From Pseudoalteromonas sp. UG3-2 (GTDB taxonomy: Bacteria > Pseudomonadota > Gammaproteobacteria > Enterobacterales > Alteromonadaceae): DNA of 64,000 nt. The stretch is taken from positions 2,490,001 to 2,554,000 of the forward strand of contig NZ_JAWLJU010000002.1 of the NCBI RefSeq assembly GCF_037120705.1. The letters run 5' to 3'. Under the pieces are notes generated by a model that worked only from the letters and a program-made list of their open reading frames with translations, was not told the DNA's origin and did no database searches. This document shows positions 1-11,613 of this stretch, one piece after another. Each line of letters begins with the position of its first letter. Within the stretch, counting starts at the first letter, position 1. Position numbers and translations under genes: made by a program.

Positions 1-23
1 AGCAAAACCATTTTGGGTTGTAT

Positions 24-3030
<3,007 letters not shown>

Positions 3031-3244
3031 TACAACGCCAAAGTGGTTTAGCGACAGAAGTTGATAAGATACTAAAGTAGCAGCGGTTTTAGACCGCGAC
3101 GAAGACAAAGAATTTAAGCAGTTTTTTCCAGATTTTAATGATTAAACAAGGTGACTAACCTCAGCGGTATCGCGAAATCAGTTCACCTTGCGCAAATGGA
3201 ATGGTCGTGCGTGGCACGATGTCATTAGACATTTGCACCCAGTT

Positions 3245-3362
3245 TTCCTGGTGACTATAGCGTTTTGGAACCACCTGACTCCATGCCGAACTCAGAAGTG
3301 AAACAAAACAGCGTCGATGATAGTGTGGGCTTCCCATGTGAAAGTAGAACATCGCCAGGGCC
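3245..3362 (+). rRNA. rrf: 5S ribosomal RNA
   Basis: The 5S gene is recognised from the conserved core CCATGCCGAACTCAGAAGTG (3281-3300), followed by GATAGTGTGGG, and from the closing helix between CCTGG at 3247 and CCAGGG at 3355. Its length of about 118 nt is normal. It lies about 215 nt after the 23S gene and directly before a terminator, as the last RNA of the operon. Ends are accurate to a few bases. Confidence 0.96.
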
Positions 3363-3372
3363 TTATTAAGAA

Positions 3373-3404
3373 AACCCCGATTCGAAAGAGTCGGGGTTTT
3401 TTTG
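3373..3404 (+). terminator. rRNA operon terminator, copy 1
   Basis: Stem CCCCGATTC / GAGTCGGGG with a GAAA loop, then seven T. It ends the rRNA operon 10 nt after 5S. The same hairpin recurs at 3677-3706. Confidence 0.92.
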
Positions 3405-3424
3405 CGTTTAGCGCACAATAAAAT

Positions 3425-3447
3425 GCGCGGGATAAACCCGCGCCTAC
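3425..3447 (+). repeat. REP-like palindrome, unit 1
   Basis: GCGCGGGATAAACCCGCG followed by CCTAC: a GC-rich palindrome with a short ATAAA loop and a CCTAC tail. Closely related units lie at 3730, 3803 (inverted) and 3903. A second small hairpin, GCCTAC CTG GTAGGC, overlaps its end. Such extragenic palindromes are usually dispersed across the chromosome. Confidence 0.75.
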
Positions 3448-3599
3448 CTGGTAGGCGACCTTTGGGCACACATCCCTGTGGCGGGCTTCCGGCTCGGTAT
3501 CCATATCTCGCGTTCACTGCGCTGCGAAGCAGTGCTTCGGTCGCAGTTCACCCATGTGTCTCTCTATGAAAAGAATGAGAACATCCTACTTCGTAGCGA

Positions 3600-3706
3600 G
3601 CCAGGGCCTTATTAAGAGGTCGATGAAAGGCATTCATCCATGAATCTCATCGACATTAGTACTTCCTTGTACGTCAAACCCCGATTCGAAAGAGTCGGGG
3701 TTTTTT
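3600..3706 (+). repeat. Partial duplication of the rRNA operon tail
   Basis: GCCAGGGCCTTATTAAG at 3600-3616 is identical to the 5S 3' end plus flank at 3354-3370. After a 60-nt insert, the terminator and the following GCGTTTAGCGCAC repeat those after the functional 5S gene. The insert begins with an inverted repeat (GTCGATGA at 3619-3626 and TCATCGAC at 3647-3654) enclosing ATTCAT/ATGAAT. No 5S core precedes this copy, so it is a remnant and not a second 5S gene. Confidence 0.8.
3677..3706 (+). terminator. rRNA operon terminator, copy 2
   Basis: Same hairpin as at 3373-3404 (CCCCGATTC / GAGTCGGGG) followed by six T. It belongs to the duplicated operon tail and probably acts as a back-up terminator. 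Confidence 0.88.
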
Positions 3707-3729
3707 GCGTTTAGCGCACTATAAAACAT

Positions 3730-3751
3730 CGCGGGGTAAGCCCGCTCCCAC
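3730..3751 (+). repeat. REP-like palindrome, unit 2
   Basis: CGCGGGGTAAGCCCGCTCCCAC is a variant of the unit at 3425, with a TAAG loop and a CCCAC tail. It follows terminator copy 2 at about the same distance as unit 1 follows copy 1, so it was probably duplicated together with the operon tail. Confidence 0.7.
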
Positions 3752-3802
3752 CCGGTAAATCTAAACTCTGGGATATTTGTCCTGCGCTCTTAGTATCATC
3801 GT

Positions 3803-3825
3803 TGTAGGCGGTGGTTTATCCGCCG
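3803..3825 (-). repeat. REP-like palindrome, unit 3 (inverted)
   Basis: GTAGGCGGTGGTTTATCCGCC on the plus strand reads GGCGGATAAACCACCGCCTAC on the minus strand. This has the same loop and CCTAC tail as units 1 and 4 but opposite orientation, with a weaker stem. Confidence 0.6.
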
Positions 3826-3902
3826 ATTTGTGTGGTAGATATACCAAGTCGAAGTCGTTAAAGCTTTTCCCTCCGACAACATTATTATGGAAAATATACG
3901 TC

Positions 3903-3925
3903 GCGCGGGGTAAACCCGCGCCTAC
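3903..3925 (+). repeat. REP-like palindrome, unit 4
   Basis: GCGCGGGGTAAACCCGCG plus CCTAC is almost identical to unit 1. It lies 15 nt past the stop codon of the minus-strand repressor gene at 3941, and so sits in that gene's 3' untranslated region. Confidence 0.75.
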
Positions 3926-3940
3926 AGGAAAGGTGGAAGG

Positions 3941-4591
3941 CTAGATTGCGCGTCCACACCAAACAACACGCCCTGAGATCCCATGCTGCTCGGCATTTTC
4001 TTGGGTGATGTGCCAGTTGGGGTAAGCGGGATTATCACTGATAACCTCCATGTGGTGCTGTTTAGGCACTATGCGCTTGGCCATTAAGCCATCTTCTGTT
4101 TGTATAATAAAGACTGCAGCATTGCTTGGCTGTTGTTGCGATAAATCCACCAACACTATGTCGCCATCTAGTAATGTCGGCTCCATACTGTCTCCGCGAA
4201 TACTAACAAATGCCAGTTGCTCTGAGTACACACCGAGCTGATTACTCAGCCAGCGTTTGTTTAAAGCAAATTGCTCTGTGGTGGTTTCGATCCCCGTGAT
4301 GCTACCCGTACCGGCACTGGCCTCGATATCCAGCATAGGCACTACAGTTAGTTCTTGGTTATTAGCTGTCGCGCCTGATTGATTTTGCTCTCCAGTCAGC
4401 AACCAATTCAGATCGATTGCAAACATCTCATACAAACGTTCAATATAGTTCATAGATGGTCTACTAAGACCACGGCAGATACGATAAATATGTGAGGGGG
4501 ATTTGCCTGTCAGTAAAGCAAACTGACGTTTGTTGCCTGCCGTAACTTGTTCGACTAAGGTAACGAAACGTCGAGAAAATGCAGTTGCCAT
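3941..4591 (-). CDS. XRE-family repressor with S24 (LexA/CI-like) peptidase domain
   Basis: A 216-residue transcriptional repressor of the CI/LexA-like type. Residues about 8-65 form a helix-turn-helix (RQFALLTGKSPSHIYRICRG). The C-terminal half is an S24 peptidase fold with the catalytic serine in RGDSMEPTLLDGDIVLVD and the lysine in LMAKRIV. A likely Ala-Gly self-cleavage bond lies in EASAGTGS. Such proteins repress their targets until self-cleavage, often triggered by RecA-ssDNA. It is not LexA itself, since the N-terminus is XRE-like rather than winged. No phage genes surround it, so it may be a domesticated prophage regulator or a stand-alone stress regulator. The target is unknown. Confidence 0.88.
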   Translation of the reverse strand: MATAFSRRFVTLVEQVTAGNKRQFALLTGKSPSHIYRICRGLSRPSMNYIERLYEMFAIDLNWLLTGEQNQSGATANNQELTVVPMLDIEASAGTGSITGIETTTEQFALNKRWLSNQLGVYSEQLAFVSIRGDSMEPTLLDGDIVLVDLSQQQPSNAAVFIIQTEDGLMAKRIVPKQHHMEVISDNPAYPNWHITQENAEQHGISGRVVWCGRAI

Positions 4592-4761
4592 CGCTATTAT
4601 CTCTAAGCACTTTTAAAGCAGGCAAGGATACTGAGGTGGGCCGCTACTGTACAGCGTCGGCAAGCTGTTTGCTGATTACTTCACCAGTGGGTGATAAGCC
4701 GACTAGCAGAGTAAGAGTTTGCCACATCGATAAAACGAGCATCGATGTGGCTTTGGCTCGA

Positions 4762-6801
4762 TTAAAGTGCTTTGAAGCGAATAGCGACTCCGCCACTGGT
4801 GGCCAATTTTAGCTTTAGCTTATCGTTTTGCGTTACTTTTTGACGATAAATGCGCATATCATATGGGTTGTTTTTCCATTCGGCGTGTTCACCATCGGCA
4901 TAGATCTGAGCTTCATAGATTTTGCCTGGATCTAAAAAGTTTAGGCTGATATCAAGCTCTCTGGCTACTTCATTGGTCACTGCTCCAAGATACCAATCAT
5001 CACCACTGTATTGTTTGTGCTTGCGCTCCTTACGGGCAAAGACCACATAATCGCCTACCTCACCATCGAGTGCGATACTTTGCTCCCAGTCAGTTGGTAC
5101 GTCTTTAATAAATTGGAACGCGTCAGGCTTTGCGAGATAGTTTTCTGGCAAGTCGGCTGCCATTTGAATTGGGCTATATAACACCACATACAAAGCCAAT
5201 TGTTTTGCCAGAGTTGTTTGTGGGCGGTTGCTTTGGTCGCCAAGGCCATTGAAGCCCATATCAAAAATACCCGGAGTAAAGTCCATTGGTCCTGCAAGCA
5301 TTCGGGTATAGGCCAGCATAGGCACATGCTCTGGTGGATTAGGAGGAGTGCCCCAAGCGTTAAACTCTTGTCCTCGAGCGCCTTCTCTGGTGATCCAGTT
5401 CGGGTAGGTACGGCGTAAGCCCGTTGCTTTGATGGGCTCGTGAGTATTAATGCTGATCTTATGTTGTGCCGCGAGCTTAACGTTATCTAGGTATTCGTTC
5501 ACCATAAACTGGCCATCGTGCCATTCAAAGCGAGCATTACCCTGATGATCTATGCGCTTAATATTACCGCCATCGGCAACATAACCGGTTTTTACTTGCG
5601 TCACGCCTGCTTGTTCATACAGCTTGAGGGCATCAACCATTTGCTCTCGATAGTTACTGACGTTGCCTGAAGTTTCATGATGACCGATTAAGCGTGCTCC
5701 CACTTTTTTGGCGTGTGCAGCGACGGCGTCTATATCAAAGTCTGGGTAAGCTTCGGTAAAACTAAACACGTCACCGTTGTAAAACCAATCACCGTCCCAG
5801 CCGGTATTCCAGCCTTCTACTAGAACACCGTCAAAGCCATGTTCCGCGGCGAAACTTAAGTACTCTTTGGTGCGCTCTGTGGTTGCACCATGTTTTTCAC
5901 CGCTCCCCCAGGTATGCTTTTTGATGTGCATGCCCCACCAAATACCCATATATTTCCCCGGTTCTACCCAAGAAACATCGCCTAGTTTATTCGGTTCATT
6001 GAGATTTAAAATGAGGTGAGAGTTTAATAGATCAGTGGCATCATCACCGATCTGCAGGGTACGCCATGGTGTAGTGAATTGGCCATTGGTTTTTACTGCA
6101 ATGCCATCGGACCAGGGGGTTAAATCGGCCACAAAAGTGCCAGGTCTACGTTGGTTTAGAGTCATCCCTGCGTAATCAATCAGTGCCGCTTCATGAACAC
6201 TAATGTGCACGCCATCTTGGGTTCTTAACGTGAAAGGAGTATGAGCATGAGGGGCATCTTGTAATGCGGTGGTGTTATATACGTATTCATAGCGGTTCCA
6301 CCCTCGCGCTGGGATCCACCAAGCCGTGCTGTTACCACTATCTGCAAATGCAAACTCTGTGAGTTCTCGGGTAATATAAAGCGGTTGGTCATGATCTACT
6401 TCATAACGAAAACCAATGCCATCATCAAAGGCGCGGACGCGAACTGTGTATTGCTGTTTGGATTCTTCATTAGCGAAGGTGACTGCTAGCTCATTGTGTT
6501 TATCGACAATGACTCTTGCTTCACCCCAAGGCTGTTCCCAGCTGGTATTTACGCTGTTACGAGAGTGTGAGGAAATAGCCATGCCATCGCGCAAGGAAGC
6601 TGCCCTTGCAAAGTCAAAGCCGAGTTTAGAGCTGTGTATGACTTCTTTGCCTTTGAAGCTCACTGTGTAGCTTGGCTGACTATTATCGTCACTCAAGGTG
6701 AAGGTGATTTGACCGTTCGGTGAGCTTACAGCAACTTGTTCGGCATAACTGCCTGTTGCAAACAAGCTCAAACCGAGCAAAGAAATGGAAATGGCGCGCA
6801 T
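4762..6801 (-). CDS. Glycoside hydrolase family 97 (alpha-glucosidase type), exported
   Basis: A 679-residue secreted GH97 enzyme that releases alpha-linked sugars from oligosaccharides. The ATG at 6801 is chosen because AGGAAG lies just upstream and a signal peptide follows (MRAISISLLGLSLFATGSYA); the frame stays open 10 codons further. Family motifs include GIWWGMHIKK, GWNTGWDGDW and NTHEPIKATG followed by RTYPNW. The three Glu residues in HEP, REG and QEF have the spacing of the calcium/acid glutamates of SusB, and a further Glu in NYREQ fits its general base. VKTGYV lacks the Asp nucleophile of the retaining alpha-galactosidase branch, so an inverting alpha-glucosidase is favoured. The neighbours do not form a sugar-utilisation locus. 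Confidence 0.93.
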   Translation of the reverse strand: MRAISISLLGLSLFATGSYAEQVAVSSPNGQITFTLSDDNSQPSYTVSFKGKEVIHSSKLGFDFARAASLRDGMAISSHSRNSVNTSWEQPWGEARVIVDKHNELAVTFANEESKQQYTVRVRAFDDGIGFRYEVDHDQPLYITRELTEFAFADSGNSTAWWIPARGWNRYEYVYNTTALQDAPHAHTPFTLRTQDGVHISVHEAALIDYAGMTLNQRRPGTFVADLTPWSDGIAVKTNGQFTTPWRTLQIGDDATDLLNSHLILNLNEPNKLGDVSWVEPGKYMGIWWGMHIKKHTWGSGEKHGATTERTKEYLSFAAEHGFDGVLVEGWNTGWDGDWFYNGDVFSFTEAYPDFDIDAVAAHAKKVGARLIGHHETSGNVSNYREQMVDALKLYEQAGVTQVKTGYVADGGNIKRIDHQGNARFEWHDGQFMVNEYLDNVKLAAQHKISINTHEPIKATGLRRTYPNWITREGARGQEFNAWGTPPNPPEHVPMLAYTRMLAGPMDFTPGIFDMGFNGLGDQSNRPQTTLAKQLALYVVLYSPIQMAADLPENYLAKPDAFQFIKDVPTDWEQSIALDGEVGDYVVFARKERKHKQYSGDDWYLGAVTNEVARELDISLNFLDPGKIYEAQIYADGEHAEWKNNPYDMRIYRQKVTQNDKLKLKLATSGGVAIRFKAL

Positions 6802-6983
6802 AGTGCTTCCTTTTGTTTTTCGCACGAGCAATTCGTGATCTTATGAACATAAGCTAAGCTTAATGGTGTATCACTTGAATGGCGTATAAGCTGCATACGT
6901 ATTCATGCGTTAAATGCGATGAATGGAATAATTATGCTGCCCGGTCTATTACTCACTGACAATAATAAGGAAGCCCTCAGTTT

Positions 6984-7631
6984 ATGTTTCTTTTCTCTGA
7001 GCTCAAGCCATTAGTGCTAGGTTTATTGCTGGCCCACAGCGTGGCGGCAACAGCCATTGAAATTCAAATTCTCGATAGCAACAACACTCCATTAGCAAAT
7101 GCTGCAGTGTGGCTGACGGCACCTGAATTGAGCTCAGCAGCAGCCAAAGTTAATTATGAAATGACACAGCAAGACAAAGCTTTTGCACCTCATATACTAA
7201 TGATCCCAGCAGGAAGCCAAGTTGCATTTCCCAACCTAGACCCAATACTGCATCATGTGTACTCGTTTTCAGCGGCAAAATCGTTTGAATTAAAACTCTA
7301 TAAAGATGAACCAAAGCAGGTGCTGTTTGAGCGCTCTGGGATCGTTGAGCTAGGTTGCAATATTCATGATTGGATGCTGGGGTACATTGTGGTGGTGCCA
7401 AGTAATTTGTATGCCCTCACCGATGGCAATGGTAAAGTGGATATTCCACTGCCGCAGCAAGATGTCACACAACTTCAGATGCATGTATGGCATGAACGCT
7501 TTACAGACATTACTCAGGTTGAGTCTATAAGCTGGTCGCAGATAGACAATAACCGTCAGGTCGAGTACATCATCAAACAATCTTTGTTGGCCCCCTTGGA
7601 GGACTTCTCTAGTGAGTTTGATAACTACTAA
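6984..7631 (+). CDS. Exported cupredoxin-like protein (methylamine-utilisation-protein-like)
   Basis: A 215-residue protein with an N-terminal signal segment (about residues 1-23), then a beta-rich domain resembling plastocyanin. Likely copper ligands are visible: the His pair in PILHHVYSFS, and Cys, His and Met in GCNIHDWMLGY. Proteins of this kind are often named methylamine utilisation protein by similarity, but no amine dehydrogenase genes are nearby and that role is not supported. A carboxypeptidase-regulatory-like stretch (IQILDSNNTPLANAAVWL) precedes the cupredoxin part. It overlaps the next gene by 20 nt, so the two are translated together. Inferred role: periplasmic copper binding or electron transfer with the partner barrel. 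Confidence 0.75.
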   Translation: MFLFSELKPLVLGLLLAHSVAATAIEIQILDSNNTPLANAAVWLTAPELSSAAAKVNYEMTQQDKAFAPHILMIPAGSQVAFPNLDPILHHVYSFSAAKSFELKLYKDEPKQVLFERSGIVELGCNIHDWMLGYIVVVPSNLYALTDGNGKVDIPLPQQDVTQLQMHVWHERFTDITQVESISWSQIDNNRQVEYIIKQSLLAPLEDFSSEFDNY

Positions 7632-8850
7632 TGCACTGGCGCTGGGGTGTTTGCTTTCTGCCAGTGCTAGTGCCGTAGACTGGTCAGCACAAGGGCAATT
7701 ACAGCTCAGCTGGCAACGAGATGAAGGGCAAGCGGCCTGGTATCAGCCTGGTTGGGGGGTTACTCGTTTTGGCGCTGAGGAGTCGCCCACAAACGTTAGT
7801 CGCGGCGCTGTGGCATGGCGGGCCGATTTCGACAGCCTGTGGTCTTGGCATGGCGTCGCGCAATACGTGCCCGACCCTGATGATAAGCTTGGAATAACCG
7901 AGCTGTACTTACAATACCGAACGTTGCCACATAACAATCGCCGATGGCGTGTGCGAGTCGGTGGTTTTTACCCGGCATTCTCTATGGAAAACCCGGATAT
8001 TGGCTGGTCTTCGCCCTACACTTATCAGTACTCGGCAATCAACTCATGGATTGGCGAAGAGGTGCGCGTGTTTGGCGGCGAATTGACTTTTGAGCAGCCT
8101 GCCACCAGACGTAGCCGTGGCAAGGGCTGGGCAATACACGCAGGGGCCTTTAAAGGCAATGATCCTGCTGGTACTTTGCTGGCATGGCGCGGTTTTACGC
8201 TGCATGACAGACAAACGGTCATCAATGAGCGTATTGCCTTTGCTCCGGTAGCGGCATTATCTGCGCTGCAGCTTGCCAAGCAGGCACAGTTTGTCGAACC
8301 CTTCACAGAGGTTGATGGCCGCTTTGGTTATTATCTTGGCTACCATCAGCAGTTTTCCCCGCGCAATGAAATTAACCTCTATTGGTATGACAATAACGGC
8401 GATCCGGCACGTGTTAACTATGCCACTGGACAATACGCTTGGGATACCAAGTTCATCAGTGTGGCATGGCGCTATAAACTGACTAAACACAGCCATTTTA
8501 TAATGCAAGGGATGCAAGGCAATACCGCGATGGGGCCCTCACGTGGCGTAGATAATGATTTTCACAGCTGGTATGCCATGTTGACTCAGCGACTGCAATC
8601 TTGGCGCCTGAGCGCGCGAATTGAGCGTTTTAAAGTCATAGATAAAGACGCCTGGAGGTTTGATCCTAATGCCAGTGAGGGCAGCGCACTGACCCTAAGT
8701 GCAAAATATCACTTCAATGATAACTGGATAGTGGGCGGGGAGTGGCTTTACCTCGACACGAAAGTTGCTAATCGTGAAGACTTTAATGGCCAACCACAGC
8801 AATATGACAATGTCTGGCGCCTCAGCGCTGAGTATCGTTTTAGGTTATAG
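7612..8850 (+). CDS. Outer-membrane beta-barrel protein of unknown function
   Basis: A 412-residue protein with a signal-like N-terminus (ending SASASAVDW). The rest alternates aromatic and polar residues as in beta-barrels, ending in YRFRL. The start is a GTG at 7612 inside the previous gene. It is chosen because GGAGG lies at 7598-7602, 9 nt upstream, and no ATG precedes the signal segment. The protein has no cysteine-rich or enzymatic motif. The 20-nt overlap with the cupredoxin gene suggests they act together at the cell envelope. No specific porin family can be assigned by eye. Confidence 0.72.
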   Translation: MSLITTNALALGCLLSASASAVDWSAQGQLQLSWQRDEGQAAWYQPGWGVTRFGAEESPTNVSRGAVAWRADFDSLWSWHGVAQYVPDPDDKLGITELYLQYRTLPHNNRRWRVRVGGFYPAFSMENPDIGWSSPYTYQYSAINSWIGEEVRVFGGELTFEQPATRRSRGKGWAIHAGAFKGNDPAGTLLAWRGFTLHDRQTVINERIAFAPVAALSALQLAKQAQFVEPFTEVDGRFGYYLGYHQQFSPRNEINLYWYDNNGDPARVNYATGQYAWDTKFISVAWRYKLTKHSHFIMQGMQGNTAMGPSRGVDNDFHSWYAMLTQRLQSWRLSARIERFKVIDKDAWRFDPNASEGSALTLSAKYHFNDNWIVGGEWLYLDTKVANREDFNGQPQQYDNVWRLSAEYRFRL

Positions 8851-8885
8851 GGCATGGGTGGCGATTGCACCCATGTCAGCGGTGC

Positions 8886-10322
8886 TTAATCGAGTAGGCG
8901 GTTAAGCCCATTTAAAGCTGCAACACGATAGGCCTCAGCCATCGTTGGGTAGTTGAAAGTGGTGTTAATAAAGTACTCAACATTATTACCACTGCCTTTT
9001 TGCTCCATAATGGCTTGGCCGATATGAATAATTTCTGAGGCTCTCTCACCAAAACAGTGGATCCCTAAAATCTCTTTGGTTTCAACATGGAATAGGATTT
9101 TCAAACTGCCTACCTCGGTACCCGTAATTTGCGCACGTGCTAGGTGCTTAAACTGGGCACGACCCACTTCATAAGGGATCCGAGCCGCGGTGAGCTCTTG
9201 CTCCGTTTTTCCCACTGAACTCATCTCTGGAATGGTGTAAATGCCGGTTGGAATATCCGTGATTAAGCGGTCATCGCAGGCACCATGGACAATGGCATTG
9301 GCAGCAATACGGCCTTGATCAAAGGCGGCACTGGCTAAGCTGGGATAACCAATGACATCGCCCACCGCAAAAATGTTGTCAACTTCGGTTTGGTAATGCT
9401 CATTAATCTTCAACTGACCGCGGCTATCCGCTTTTAAGCCGACGCTCTCTAAATTCAATGTGTCGGTATTACCAGAGCGACCGTTGGCCCATAAAATACA
9501 GTCCGCTTTGACTTTTTTGCCCGACTCTAAGTGCAATACCACGCCTTTGTCATGGGTTTCTACCTTAGAAAACTCTTCATTGTGACGGATCACAATACCG
9601 TTGTTCCAAAAGTGATAACTCAGAGCATCTGAAATTTCGGCGTCCATAAAGGCCAGCAAGCGGTCTCGAGTGTTAATTAAGTCGACCTTGGCACCTAACC
9701 CTTTAAAAATAGAAGCGTACTCACAGCCAATCACCCCGGCACCGTAAATAAGCACTCGTTGGGGGTTATGCTCAAGACTCAAAATGGTGTCGCTGTCGTA
9801 AACTCGAGGGTGATCAAAATCCACCCCTGGTGGGCGGTAAGGGCGTGAACCGGTGGCAATCACAATGGTTTGTGCTGTTAATAGCTCTTGCGAACCATCT
9901 TGATGTTGAACCTGGATGGTGTGGGCATCAACAAAGCTGGCATCGCCTTGAAATAAATGGATACGGTTGCGGCCATAAAAGCTCGAACGCAGCGTTGACT
10001 GCTTGGTGATAACATCACTGGCGTGGTGGAGGATATCCTGAAACGTATGACGCTGTGGGCGTTCGGTAAAGCGGTAAAGTGGATTGGCTTTATACTCTAT
10101 CAAGCGACTAACCGAATGCCGCAATGCTTTTGATGGAATGGTGCCCCAGTGGACACAGCCACCACCAACAGCATGTTGTTTTTCGATGACAGCGACTTTT
10201 TTGCCGCTTTTCGATAGGTTCATGGCGGCACCTTCACCGCCAGGGCCTGTGCCAATGATTATGGCATCGTATTGATAAGATTGTGCAGTTGTTTTGGTCT
10301 TTTCTGCGGCTTTTTTGCTCAC
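8886..10322 (-). CDS. sthA: Soluble pyridine nucleotide transhydrogenase (SthA/UdhA)
   Basis: A 478-residue FAD flavoprotein that moves hydride between NADPH and NAD+, mainly using up excess NADPH. The N-terminal FAD site is [12 protein letters not shown]. The segment [19 protein letters not shown] is the SthA signature, in which the usual disulfide pair of this reductase family is reduced to one Cys. The NAD(P) site is [16 protein letters not shown], and the C-terminal dimerisation domain carries [20 protein letters not shown]. It is about 12 residues longer than the E. coli protein at the N-terminus (Lys/Thr-rich). It lies just downstream of the desaturase gene on the same strand, and converges with the barrel gene. 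Confidence 0.97.
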   Translation of the reverse strand: MSKKAAEKTKTTAQSYQYDAIIIGTGPGGEGAAMNLSKSGKKVAVIEKQHAVGGGCVHWGTIPSKALRHSVSRLIEYKANPLYRFTERPQRHTFQDILHHASDVITKQSTLRSSFYGRNRIHLFQGDASFVDAHTIQVQHQDGSQELLTAQTIVIATGSRPYRPPGVDFDHPRVYDSDTILSLEHNPQRVLIYGAGVIGCEYASIFKGLGAKVDLINTRDRLLAFMDAEISDALSYHFWNNGIVIRHNEEFSKVETHDKGVVLHLESGKKVKADCILWANGRSGNTDTLNLESVGLKADSRGQLKINEHYQTEVDNIFAVGDVIGYPSLASAAFDQGRIAANAIVHGACDDRLITDIPTGIYTIPEMSSVGKTEQELTAARIPYEVGRAQFKHLARAQITGTEVGSLKILFHVETKEILGIHCFGERASEIIHIGQAIMEQKGSGNNVEYFINTTFNYPTMAEAYRVAALNGLNRLLD

Positions 10323-10358
10323 GGCCTCACCCCTTTGATTTGCTGAGGCCGTTGCAGA

Positions 10359-11492
10359 TTATGCAGTTGCTGTCTTCAACAGCCTCGAATTCAGTGCTAT
10401 CCAAGCTTGCTTTTGACTTTCCCAAGCTTGTTCTAACTCTTTATATTGTTGCATTAATGCGGAATGTTCGCACTGTGCAATCACGGCTTCTTTCTTCGAC
10501 TCTAATACCTGCTTTTGTACTGCACAGTAATTTTGGAGCTTTTTAAGAAGCAAATCATACTCTTGTTGTAACAATGTAAGCTTATCTTGGGCCAAAGGCA
10601 ATTTTGCGAGACTGACTTTAGTCTTATTCAGTAAGGTTTCGGCCTTGGCTTTTTCAATTCTTTCCACCGGTGTGCGTTTTAACTTAGTGGCTAAGCCAAG
10701 CGCAGCAAACGTTCTGATCAGCCACTTGGTTGGGTCGTAATGGTACCAGCGAATGCCATTGCGATAGTCGCTGGCAAAAATATGGTGAAAGTTGTGATAC
10801 CCCTCGCCATAGGTGAACAGAGCTAAAAAGCCATTGTCTCTGGCGGTGTTTTTCTCGGTATAAGGGCGACTACCCCAAATATGCGCCAATGAGTTAATAA
10901 AGAAAGTAAAGTGTTGGCTTAATACCAAACGCAATACACCGGCAAGCAGTAACATGCCCAGCACATTACCAAAAATTAGGCCTAGCACTAGTGGAATACC
11001 AATATTGGTGAGCCACACCAACTTCATATAATGTTTATGCTGCCACATAACAATGGCATTACGCTGCAGATCGCGGGCATTGCTATAGTCACTGTAAGAT
11101 GCCCCCTGATAGTCTCTTAGCATCCAGCCAATATGGCTGTACCAAAAGCCGTTGGTGGCGGCGTAAGGGTCTTTCACCGGATCATCCACTTGGCCGTGAT
11201 GCACACGGTGATCGCTGCTCCAATGTAGCGCGCTATTTTGCAGGGCAAACGCACCACCGATGGCAAAAATAAATTGGATGACAGGGTGGGCATCATAAGC
11301 TTTATGGGCCCACAGGCGGTGATAGCCCGCGGTGATTGAAAGTCCGGCGTAGAACATACAGGCAACAAACGCCACCCAGTGACTGGTGGTATAGCCATAC
11401 TCAAAGCCATACCAAGGAACCAAGGTGATAGCGGCTAAAAAAGATAAGCTAAAGAACAACACATTGGTCCAAATAATTGGCGGTTTTTTCAT
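10359..11492 (-). CDS. Acyl-CoA/acyl-lipid delta-9 fatty acid desaturase
   Basis: A 377-residue membrane di-iron desaturase that puts a cis double bond into saturated acyl chains. Three His boxes are visible: HRLWAHKAY, DHRVHHGQ and GYHNFHH. Hydrophobic segments lie at about residues 8-60 and 150-190. The last 90 residues form a Lys/Gln/Leu-rich coiled coil absent from short desaturases (LLQQEYDLLLKKLQNY...). It is divergent from fabR and has the FabR-type palindrome 26 nt before its start, so it is very likely repressed by FabR when unsaturated fatty acids are plentiful. Membrane fluidity control in the cold is the expected role. Confidence 0.93.
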   Translation of the reverse strand: MKKPPIIWTNVLFFSLSFLAAITLVPWYGFEYGYTTSHWVAFVACMFYAGLSITAGYHRLWAHKAYDAHPVIQFIFAIGGAFALQNSALHWSSDHRVHHGQVDDPVKDPYAATNGFWYSHIGWMLRDYQGASYSDYSNARDLQRNAIVMWQHKHYMKLVWLTNIGIPLVLGLIFGNVLGMLLLAGVLRLVLSQHFTFFINSLAHIWGSRPYTEKNTARDNGFLALFTYGEGYHNFHHIFASDYRNGIRWYHYDPTKWLIRTFAALGLATKLKRTPVERIEKAKAETLLNKTKVSLAKLPLAQDKLTLLQQEYDLLLKKLQNYCAVQKQVLESKKEAVIAQCEHSALMQQYKELEQAWESQKQAWIALNSRLLKTATA

Positions 11493-11517
11493 CGATGGAT
11501 CTCTAATAAATAAATTC

Positions 11518-11535
11518 AGCGTACAACTGTACGCT
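11518..11535. promoter_or_regulatory. FabR-type operator
   Basis: AGCGTACA-AC-TGTACGCT is a perfect 8-2-8 palindrome between the divergent desaturase and fabR genes. It resembles the operators of FabR/DesT-family regulators of unsaturated fatty acid genes. It lies 26 nt before the desaturase start and about 80 nt before fabR, so it could control both. Confidence 0.85.
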
Positions 11536-11613
11536 AAAATAGTATTTCAAACTTTCCGCGTCAAGGTTTAGACTGCAGTTTATTGTTCTTATTTTGCGAA
11601 CCGAAGTGGGGAA

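Noticed and set aside
3425..3925. Repeated GC-rich units considered as a small CRISPR array
   Set aside because: Units are palindromic, unevenly spaced, in both orientations, and no cas genes are present; REP-like elements explain them better.
8853..8875. CATGGGTG/CACCCATG hairpin between the barrel gene and sthA as a terminator
   Set aside because: The stem is good but no T-run follows on either strand; it may only protect mRNA ends.
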